Origin: JAOUEA01 sp035249905
GTDB taxonomy: Bacteria > Actinomycetota > UBA4738 > HRBIN12
Assembly: GCA_035249905.1 (NCBI GenBank)
Contig: DATFFT010000004.1
Span: forward strand, 11,890-75,889
Direction of reading: 5' to 3'
Length of the DNA stretch: 64,000 nucleotides
Position 1 is the first letter of the stretch. The number at the start of each line of letters is the position of its first letter. Below the pieces are notes generated by a model that saw only the letters and a program-made list of their open reading frames with translations, ran no database searches and was not told where the DNA came from. Positions 58,241-64,000 of this stretch are shown here, one piece after another. The position numbers and the translations under genes are program-made.

Positions 58241-58909
58241 TCAGGAGCCCGGCTGCACGAGGCCGGATTCGTAGGCGGCCGCGACCGCCTGCGCGCGATC
58301 GCGCAGGCGCAGCTTGTGCAGGACCCGTCCCACGTGAGTCTTCACCGTGGTCTCTGCGACGAACAGGGACGCCGCGATCTCGGCGTTCGACAGTCCTCGG
58401 GCCATGAGCACGAGCACCTCCCGTTCGCGGTCGGTGAGCTCGTCGAGCCCCTCGATCGGCGCTGGAGGAGTCGGCCGATGCGCGAACTCCTCGATCAAGC
58501 GACGGGTCACCTCCGGGGCGAGGAGCGCGTCGCCCGCCGCCACGACCCGTACCGCGTGCACGAGCTCCTCGGGCGGACGATCCTTCAGCAGGAACCCGCT
58601 CGCCCCCGCCCGGAGCGCGTCGTAGACGTACTCGTCGAGATCGAACGTGGTGAGCATCAGCACCCTCGCCGCCCCGTCGAACTCGACGATGCGGCGCGTT
58701 GCCTCGATGCCGTCCATCGTCGGCATGCGGACGTCCATCACGACCACGTCGGGATGCCACCGCTCGAACCCACGCACCGCGTCGGCCCCGTCGATCGCCT
58801 CGCCGACGACCTCGAGATCGGGCTCGGCGTCGAGGATCATGCGGAAGCCCCCGCGCATCAGGGCCTGGTCGTCGGCGATCAGCACCGTGATCGCGGCCCG
58901 TTCGCTCAT
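58241..58909 (-). CDS. NarL-type response regulator
   Basis: A 222-residue response regulator: receiver with D59 as phosphate acceptor (VVVMDVRMP) and the late Lys (FLLKDRPPEE); LuxR helix-turn-helix at about 155-215 (LTDREREVLVLMARG, ETTVKTHVGRVLHK). Its ATG overlaps the kinase stop. It probably controls the neighbouring ABC exporter genes. It resembles, but is distinct from, the response regulator at 34542. Confidence 0.93.
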   Translation of the reverse strand: MSERAAITVLIADDQALMRGGFRMILDAEPDLEVVGEAIDGADAVRGFERWHPDVVVMDVRMPTMDGIEATRRIVEFDGAARVLMLTTFDLDEYVYDALRAGASGFLLKDRPPEELVHAVRVVAAGDALLAPEVTRRLIEEFAHRPTPPAPIEGLDELTDREREVLVLMARGLSNAEIAASLFVAETTVKTHVGRVLHKLRLRDRAQAVAAAYESGLVQPGS

Positions 58910-60060
58910 CGTGTGGGCGCCCCGTCGGGAAGCCGCGCACGAACGGCGAACCCGCCGCCGGCCCTCGGGCCCGCGTCGAGCGAGCCGCCGTAGAGCGCGA
59001 TCCGCTCGCGCATACCCACGAGCCCGTGGCCGGCCGACGCTCGGTCGGCGAGCCCGCCGCGCCCGTCGTCGGCGACCTCCACGACGAGCGCGTCGGGGGC
59101 CCACTCGAGTGAGACCCGAGCGCTCGCGGCGCCGGCGTGTTTGACCACGTTGGTGAGCGCTTCCTGCACGAATCGATACGCGGCGAGGTCGACGCCGGTG
59201 GGCAGCGACCTGGGCTCTCCCCGGGTGACGCACTCCACCGGCACGCCGGCTCCCCTGATCGAGTCGAGCAACGGCCCCAGCCGATCCAATCCCGGCTGCG
59301 GGGCGAGATCCGCGCCGTCGCCGCTCCCCTTCAGGATGCCGATCAGCCGCCGCATCTCCGTCAGCCCGTCGCGGCCCGTCTCCTCGATGCGGCCGATCGC
59401 AGCCCTGGCGGCCTCGGGATCGTGGTCGACGACCGTGCGCGCCGCTCCCGCCTGGACCACCATCACGCTCATCGCGTGGGCGACGATGTCGTGGAGCTCG
59501 CGGGCGATGCGGGCTCGCTCCTGGGCGACCGCATCTGCGGCGGCCCGATCCCGGTCGACGGAGATGCGGCGACGACGGTTGAACCCGATCCGTCCGATCA
59601 GCATCGGCAGACCGGCCGAGAACGTGGCAGCGATCGCCACCTCGACCCAGTTCGTACCGGGATAGCCCAGGGCTTGGCAGGCGACCACCGCCACCACCGA
59701 GGTCGGAGCCGCGATCCGGGCGAACCGATCCCGGGTCAAGTGCGCCGCCGCGGAGTACACCGCGACCGCGGCCGCGAGGCCCAGGTCGAACCCCTCGGCG
59801 ACCCAGGAGAGCGCGACCGCAGCGGCGAGCACCGCGACCAGTGTCACCAGGGGCCGTCGGCGACGGGCGACCAGGGGCACACACCCGAGCACGAGCAACA
59901 GGTACGCCTCGACACCGAGCGGCGGCCGCGAGGGCGGAGACGATTGCCGGGCCGCCGTCGCGCCGCCGATCGACACGATGAGGACGGCGGCGGCGAGCAA
60001 CGAGTCCCAGACCAGCGGGTCGACGCGCCGGAGCCGTTCCCACGGTGTCGGTCGTTCCAC
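58906..60060 (-). CDS. Sensor histidine kinase (HisKA_3)
   Basis: A 384-residue membrane kinase: about five hydrophobic helices within 17-160 and little outside sequence, then the DHp domain with H190 (ARELHDIVAHAMSVM) and HATPase motifs FVQEALTNVVKHAG, DDGRGG and HGLVGMRERIA. GTG 60060 has TACCGT 6 nt upstream, the leaderless pattern of this window; an ATG at 60099 is the alternative. The arrangement kinase, regulator, ATPase, permease suggests sensing through the exporter or the membrane. Confidence 0.9.
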   Translation of the reverse strand: MERPTPWERLRRVDPLVWDSLLAAAVLIVSIGGATAARQSSPPSRPPLGVEAYLLLVLGCVPLVARRRRPLVTLVAVLAAAVALSWVAEGFDLGLAAAVAVYSAAAHLTRDRFARIAAPTSVVAVVACQALGYPGTNWVEVAIAATFSAGLPMLIGRIGFNRRRRISVDRDRAAADAVAQERARIARELHDIVAHAMSVMVVQAGAARTVVDHDPEAARAAIGRIEETGRDGLTEMRRLIGILKGSGDGADLAPQPGLDRLGPLLDSIRGAGVPVECVTRGEPRSLPTGVDLAAYRFVQEALTNVVKHAGAASARVSLEWAPDALVVEVADDGRGGLADRASAGHGLVGMRERIALYGGSLDAGPRAGGGFAVRARLPDGAPTR

Positions 60061-60130
60061 GGGTGAACGGTAGCCCCGACCGGCGCCCTGCGGCGTCATC
60101 CTTCGGGATGACCCGAGTTCGTCGTCTGGC

Positions 60131-60160
60131 TTGCATGCCTCGCAACGGGTTCACTAGCGT
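60131..60160 (+). promoter_or_regulatory. Possible sigma-70 promoter, leaderless
   Basis: -35 TTGCAT (60131-60136), 18-base spacer, -10 TAGCGT (60155-60160), 7 nt before ATG 60168. The -35 is weaker than in other promoters of this window. Confidence 0.5.
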
Positions 60161-60167
60161 CGCCACC

Positions 60168-61721
60168 ATGAAACGACTCGCGCTCGTCTCGGGCCTCGTC
60201 GTGTGCCTCGCCGCGCTCACGCCCGTGTCCTCTCCGGCCCCCGCCGTCGCGGGCGTCGCGTCGCCGATCCGCATCAAGGTGATGTCCTTCAACATCCAGT
60301 ACGGGGCGTCCCTCTCGACGATCGACGCCGTCGTGAAGGCGATCCGCCGGGCCGACGCCGACGTCGTCGGACTGCAGGAGCCGTTCGGGAAGACACGGAA
60401 GATCGCCCGCAAGCTCGGGTGGTTCGCCTCGCCACGCCTGCACGTCGTGAGCCGCTTCCCGATCGTGCACCCCGATGGCAGCCGGGTCGCCGGCAACCCG
60501 GGCGGGCGCATCCCGGAGGGGGCCTGGGGATACCTCGTGCTGGGCGAAGGCGCGGTCGCCGCGATCGGCCAGACCCACACGCCCTGGTGGCCCAACGGTC
60601 TCTCCGCGATGCGCAAGGGTGAGAACGAAGCGGAGGTCATGGCCCGCGAGCAGCACAAGGTCGCCTGGCTGCAGCCGCACCTCGACGCCGTGGCCGGCCC
60701 CGTCGCCGCCGGCACGCCCACGTTCCTCCTCGGCGACCTCAACACGCCATCGCACCTGGATTGGACGCAGGAAGCGGTCGACACCCTCGGGTGGCAGCCT
60801 CCGACCCTGGACCCTCCGGGCGAACGCTACGTGGTGCGGTGGCCGGTGACGGGGGCGATGGAAGAGGCAGGGTTCCACGACACCTACCGCGAGGCCAATC
60901 CGGACCCGATCGCGGAACCGGGGTTCACCTACTGCGTGCGGTTCTTCCCGGCCTGTGGTCGCTGGAACACGTGGGATCGCATCGACTACGTCTACTCGGC
61001 AGGGCCGATCGAGATCGTGCGGAGCGAGGTCGTGGGAGAAGGCGGCCGCTTCACCGACATCCGCAGCCGCCCGTGGCCCACCGACCACCGCGCAGTGGTC
61101 TCGACCGTCGACGTCACACGAGTGCAACCCGACCCGTTCGCGGCGCCGATCGCCGAACGCGTGTTCACGGGCCGGCGGGCGCGGGTCGCGTTCCACCATC
61201 CGGCCGCCCCGGGGCGGATCGTCGGGCTGTGGCAACGCGGCCAGGATCCGGCGAGCGACCCGGCCCCGGCGTCGGCGAACGTCGGTGCCGGGGACGACGA
61301 CGGCATCGTCGCGATCGAGACCGACGGGCTGGATCCCGGCCCGTACACGGTGGCGATGCTCGACGGGAGCGACGTCGTCGCCTCGTCGTCGGTCGCGCTG
61401 GTCGACCGGCGGACCTCCGCCTCGATCAGGACGCTCGCGAGCCGGTACGACCAGGGTGAGCCCATCGGCGTTCGGTGGAAGGGGGGACCCGGCAACCGCT
61501 ACGACTGGCTGGCCCTGAACCGCAACTGCTTCGACCCGTCAACGTGCGCCCTGCGACAGTGGCGTTACGTCGACGCACGGCCGTTCGGCTCGGCCCGGTT
61601 CACGAACGGCTCAGAAGGCGTGTGGCCGCTGCGGCCGGGTCGCTACGTGGTCTCGCTCTGCATCGACGACGACTACCGCTGCGTCGCCACGAGCAGGGTC
61701 TTCCGCATCGTGGGGGCCTGA
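60168..61721 (+). CDS. Secreted endonuclease/exonuclease/phosphatase-fold protein
   Basis: A 517-residue secreted protein. The signal peptide is about 1-29 (LVSGLVVCLAALTPVSSP). The EEP domain (about 34-330) has the metal and catalytic residues in MSFNIQYG, VGLQEPFG, LLGDLNTPSHLDW and PTDHRAVVST. A separate C-terminal beta-rich domain (about 345-517) with paired Cys ends CIDDDYRCVATSRVFRI. It may cleave extracellular DNA, phospholipid or another phosphodiester; the domain does not decide which. Monocistronic and convergent with the PepSY gene. Confidence 0.88.
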   Translation: MKRLALVSGLVVCLAALTPVSSPAPAVAGVASPIRIKVMSFNIQYGASLSTIDAVVKAIRRADADVVGLQEPFGKTRKIARKLGWFASPRLHVVSRFPIVHPDGSRVAGNPGGRIPEGAWGYLVLGEGAVAAIGQTHTPWWPNGLSAMRKGENEAEVMAREQHKVAWLQPHLDAVAGPVAAGTPTFLLGDLNTPSHLDWTQEAVDTLGWQPPTLDPPGERYVVRWPVTGAMEEAGFHDTYREANPDPIAEPGFTYCVRFFPACGRWNTWDRIDYVYSAGPIEIVRSEVVGEGGRFTDIRSRPWPTDHRAVVSTVDVTRVQPDPFAAPIAERVFTGRRARVAFHHPAAPGRIVGLWQRGQDPASDPAPASANVGAGDDDGIVAIETDGLDPGPYTVAMLDGSDVVASSSVALVDRRTSASIRTLASRYDQGEPIGVRWKGGPGNRYDWLALNRNCFDPSTCALRQWRYVDARPFGSARFTNGSEGVWPLRPGRYVVSLCIDDDYRCVATSRVFRIVGA

Positions 61722-61726
61722 CCCCT

Positions 61727-62062
61727 TCAGTCGTCGCCGGCCTCGTTCGCGTCGTCGGCTTCGGCCGCGTCGTCGTCCGCCTCGCTGCCGATCACTTCGA
61801 ATCGGTCGTCCATGCTGACCTCGACCACGCTCCCGTCGGGCCGCTCGACCTCGATCTCGAAGGCCTCGGGGCCATCGCCGGCCTCGCTGTCGATCACGGT
61901 CCCCTCCCCCACGTGAGCGATCGCCGCCTGAGACGCGCTGTCGAGTTCCTCGCCGACGAGCGGGGTGTCGTCGCCCTTGGTCGCGGCGCTGACCCCCGTG
62001 GCCACCCCGGCCACGACGAGCGCCGCCACGGCGCCGATCACGATCTTCGTCCTCGTTCGCAT
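61727..62062 (-). CDS. Secreted/anchored PepSY-like small protein
   Basis: A 111-residue protein: N-terminal membrane or signal segment (KIVIGAVAALVVAGVATGVS, about 6-25), a short PepSY-like unit (DSASQAAIAHVGEG, AFEIEVERPDGSVVEVSMDD) and a very acidic tail rich in Asp, Glu and Ala. PepSY units are protease-inhibitory or binding modules of the cell exterior. GAAGGAG lies 7 nt before the ATG. The gap 62063-62227 contains no supportable gene. Confidence 0.82.
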   Translation of the reverse strand: MRTRTKIVIGAVAALVVAGVATGVSAATKGDDTPLVGEELDSASQAAIAHVGEGTVIDSEAGDGPEAFEIEVERPDGSVVEVSMDDRFEVIGSEADDDAAEADDANEAGDD

Positions 62063-62227
62063 GTTCGGGCTCCTTCGGGTCGCCTACGTCGATCTCGACA
62101 CCTGCGCCGGCGGCGTCGCCGTCGGCGGGCGACATCATGCTGCACCCAGGCTGAGGCCACGCTGAATGCGAGGAGCAGCGGGAGCAGGCCCGGCAGGGCA
62201 CCGCGGCCCCTCCGGCTCTCGGATCGA

Positions 62228-62698
62228 CTACCGTTCGCCCTCTCCAGCGATGGGAGGCGAGTCCCGAAGCATCCGGCGCATCGCGTCCAGCAAGGAGGCA
62301 CGCTCGGCGTCGGACAGACGCGCCGCCGGATGGATCAGCGTGTAGCTCGTGGGCGGCATGTCGCCGTCGCGGATCACATCGAGCAGCTCGTCGACCTCGG
62401 ATTGCGGGCGGTCCCACTCCGAGAAGTTCACCGTCGCCCGACCCTCGTCGACGTCGCGCTGCACGAGCCACGAGGCCGGCGCGATGTTCGTGTACCAGGG
62501 CCACGCCGTCACGTTGCTGTGGCAGTCGAAGCAGGCGCCCCGCGCCAGCTCGAGGCCCGGGCCGGGGGCGAACGACGCCGCCCGCGTGACCGGGGGGTTC
62601 GTGTGATCCCGGCCGTAGGGCACGATCTGGATCACGGCGAGCGCGCCCAGCGCTCCAACGAGTCCCCACCGGATCCACCGAGGCAGCCGCCGCGCCAT
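62228..62698 (-). CDS. Membrane-anchored haem-binding (c-type) domain protein
   Basis: A 156-residue protein: one N-terminal membrane helix (about 8-30), then a haem-binding domain with the covalent c-haem motif C-x-x-C-H (RGACFDCHSN, about 52-61) and the following WPWYTNIAPASWLVQRDVDE, typical of the Haem_bd family. It should face outside the membrane and carry electrons or bind haem. ATG 62698 is chosen because TACGAT lies 7 nt upstream; the ATG three codons earlier is possible. Confidence 0.87.
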   Translation of the reverse strand: MARRLPRWIRWGLVGALGALAVIQIVPYGRDHTNPPVTRAASFAPGPGLELARGACFDCHSNVTAWPWYTNIAPASWLVQRDVDEGRATVNFSEWDRPQSEVDELLDVIRDGDMPPTSYTLIHPAARLSDAERASLLDAMRRMLRDSPPIAGEGER

Positions 62699-62805
62699 GG
62701 GCCGCATCGTAGAGCCGGGCCGATGTGGTCACCTTCCGACGTTCGGCTCGACACGGCCGGGACCTTCGTCGCGGTCGTGTCGCCGTCACGCCTCGAGGCC
62801 GGCGT

Positions 62806-63222
62806 TCAGATCGCGCGCATCCGGTTGTTGCGGGCGTTGTGCTCCACCTCGGCGAGCCCCATCTCTTCGAGCACCGGCGGCACGTAGTTCCCGAACCGGC
62901 CGCGCAGGCCCTTCTTCAGCCCGTACCAGCCGCCGACCGGGTTGTCCGGGTCGCGGGCCCACGCCTCGACCGTGCCCTCCTTCGCCGGCTTCTGCTCGTC
63001 GGCGCTCCCGAGCGGCACCCAGCCGCCACGCTCGACGAGCATGGAATGCAGGTCCTCGATCGCCCGCAGGTGGTAGCGGAGCTCGGTGGACCCGACGCTG
63101 CAGATGAGTGCCGGAGGATCCGCGTCGGGATCGCGCGCCATCTGGAACTCACCCTGCAGGCTGGGCGTCTGCAGGGTCCACGGGTCGTCGGGCGTACCGG
63201 TGCCCTGCACGTTCGCGCTCAT
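62806..63222 (-). CDS. Conserved hypothetical protein
   Basis: A 138-residue soluble protein with no domain I can name. It contains DDPWTLQTPSLQGEFQMARD, TELRYHLRAIEDLHSMLVER, VEAWARDPDNPVGGWYGLKK and a basic C-terminus HNARNNRMRAI. I recall close relatives in other actinobacteria, which would make it conserved but uncharacterised. It carries its own promoter and operator (63230-63258) and appears monocistronic. Confidence 0.78.
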   Translation of the reverse strand: MSANVQGTGTPDDPWTLQTPSLQGEFQMARDPDADPPALICSVGSTELRYHLRAIEDLHSMLVERGGWVPLGSADEQKPAKEGTVEAWARDPDNPVGGWYGLKKGLRGRFGNYVPPVLEEMGLAEVEHNARNNRMRAI

Positions 63223-63229
63223 GGATGGA

Positions 63230-63258
63230 AGGTAACCGTTCCGTTACCGTTCGGTCAA
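63230..63258 (-). promoter_or_regulatory. Promoter and palindromic operator for the hypothetical gene
   Basis: On the minus strand: -35 TTGACC (63258-63253), 17-base spacer, -10 TTACCT (63235-63230), 7 nt before the ATG at 63222. The inverted repeat GGTAAC-N6-GTTACC (63231-63248) covers the -10 and spacer, suggesting a repressor site. Its regulator is unknown. Confidence 0.65.
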
Positions 63259-63692
63259 GCGGCGCAAGCATCCTGGAAGTGTGGAAGCACACCTGCCCAC
63301 CCGTGCCGGTTCCGCTGCTGCAGGTCGGGACCCTTCGCTCCGAGCCGCTCCCAACCTCGATGGGCGATGTGGACCTCGGTTCCGTCGTCGACCGCATCGA
63401 ACGCGATCGTCACCTCGGTGGCATCCGAGACGTCCTGATTGAGATGCCACCGATAGGTGAACGACGCGGGCGGATCCCAGGCGAGGACCTCCCCCCACGT
63501 GTGTTCGTCACCCCGAGGGGTGCGTTCGACGATGCGACCGCCGACCCGCGGCTCGATCGTCACGGTGAGCCCGAGCTCGCCCGAGACGGAGTGCGACGAT
63601 GGCCACCACGTGGAGGTGCGGCTCGTCCAGACCTCGAAGGCCTGCTCGGGGCTGCAGGGCACCGTGAAGTGCAGCTCGATCGGCTCGATCAT
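63255..63692 (-). CDS. SRPBCC-domain protein
   Basis: A 145-residue START-like protein: IELHFTVPCSPEQAFEVWTS at the start, WWPSSHSVSGELGLTVTIEP, GGRIVERTPRGDEHTWGEVL and an ending VLPHFQDACAA. Its ATG overlaps the ArsR stop (ATGA), forming a fourth ArsR-SRPBCC cassette in the window. The last bases hold the -35 of the next gene's promoter. Confidence 0.88.
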   Translation of the reverse strand: MIEPIELHFTVPCSPEQAFEVWTSRTSTWWPSSHSVSGELGLTVTIEPRVGGRIVERTPRGDEHTWGEVLAWDPPASFTYRWHLNQDVSDATEVTIAFDAVDDGTEVHIAHRGWERLGAKGPDLQQRNRHGWAGVLPHFQDACAA

Positions 63693-64000
63693 CGACGCCT
63701 CAGCCGCGGGGTGGTGTTCGCCGCGACGATGCGGAATCGCGACCCAGCCTCGCCCCAGACGCGCTCGAGGTAGGCACGGATCTCCTCGAGCCCCTGATCC
63801 TGCAGGTGGTAGAGCCGTCTCGTGCCGTCGGCCGTGTCCGCGACCAGGCCGGCTTCCTTCAGCAGTCGCAGGTGCCGCGATACCGCCGGTCGTGAGATCG
63901 GCAGCTCATCGGCGAGCTCACGAACGGAACGGTCGCCCTCCCGCAGGAGCTCGACGATCGCCCGGCGATTGGGATCCCCGAGGGCATCGAATGGGTCACC
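63689..64000 (-). CDS. ArsR-family regulator, partial at right edge (SRPBCC cassette 4)
   Basis: The last 103 codons are present; the N-terminus is outside the window. It reads FDALGDPNRRAIVELLREGD, then ISRPAVSRHLRLLKEAGLVA as the recognition helix, and ends TTPRLRRR. It has the same winged-helix type as the three other cassettes and no metal-site Cys. Its stop overlaps the SRPBCC start by 4 nt. Confidence 0.88.
   Translation of the reverse strand, partial: GDPFDALGDPNRRAIVELLREGDRSVRELADELPISRPAVSRHLRLLKEAGLVADTADGTRRLYHLQDQGLEEIRAYLERVWGEAGSRFRIVAANTTPRLRRR

Noticed and set aside
1..64000. tRNA or rRNA genes, CRISPR arrays, insertion sequences, prophage genes or att sites
   Set aside because: I saw no cloverleaf-like segment, regular short repeats, transposase, integrase or phage structural genes; a tRNA scan would be the decisive check.

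Overview
The window is about 64 kb of very GC-rich DNA. It is densely packed: no gap between genes exceeds 300 bases, and many genes overlap by the 4-base ATGA or GTGA arrangement. GTG starts are frequent and some messages look leaderless. The gene content points to the chromosome of a free-living, probably soil or sediment actinobacterium (Actinomycetota). It includes ECF sigma factors with SnoaL-like tails, an LigB-type ATP-dependent DNA ligase, DrrAB-like exporters, WYL, CGNR and LtrA proteins, and NarL-type two-component pairs. I cannot place it below phylum level. I saw no rRNA, tRNA, insertion sequence, prophage or CRISPR array.

Region by region. 1-3 kb: an ECF41 sigma factor with two divergent ECF41-type promoters. 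One serves the sigma gene; the other serves a leftward unit of a small membrane protein, a MerR-like protein without its DNA-binding head, and a reductase-fold protein. A TetR/reductase pair with its own operator follows. 3-13 kb: a flavin monooxygenase, a leftward hydrolase/lipocalin/acetyltransferase/LuxR run, an ECF sigma factor, a nitroreductase, a first ArsR-SRPBCC cassette with a second hydrolase, and a methyltransferase/TetR pair sharing twin operators. 13-20 kb: a HiPIP-like small protein and a leftward M20 hydrolase plus polyamine-type ABC importer operon (potDCBA order), with an Lrp/AsnC regulator upstream. 20-27 kb: VOC and NUDIX proteins, TetR-SRPBCC diverging from DNA ligase over twin operators, a TOPRIM protein, a DrrAB-like exporter and a WYL regulator. 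27-34 kb: a large FtsX-type permease with a double-NBD ATPase, a CGNR regulator, and a second ArsR-SRPBCC-VOC-VOC cassette. 34-45 kb: a three-gene two-component system whose kinase is followed by two sister response regulators (one receiver-cyclase, one receiver-HTH), a STAS protein, another ECF sigma factor, a serine hydrolase, a DmdA-like protein, a membrane adenylate cyclase and LtrA. 45-54 kb: PPOX, cupin, a P2-type cation ATPase, a third ArsR cassette with two SRPBCC proteins and an FAD oxidase, a methyltransferase/LLM oxidoreductase pair and a basic Rho-N protein. 54-64 kb: a shrunken SoxR remnant with a sox-box-like palindrome fused by overlap to an AlkZ-like glycosylase, a HAD phosphatase, an ABC exporter with its own two-component system, a secreted nuclease/phosphatase-fold protein, small envelope proteins, and a fourth ArsR-SRPBCC cassette cut by the right edge.

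The overall theme is sensing and handling of small reactive molecules. Many one-component regulators (four TetR, four ArsR, WYL, Lrp, LuxR, CGNR, three ECF sigma factors) each sit beside one or two small ligand-binding or redox proteins (SRPBCC, VOC, PPOX, nitroreductase, DHFR-like, LLM). Several promoters can be read directly: TTGAC-type -35 and TAnnnT-type -10 elements, often 6-7 bases before the start codon, with palindromic operators over them.
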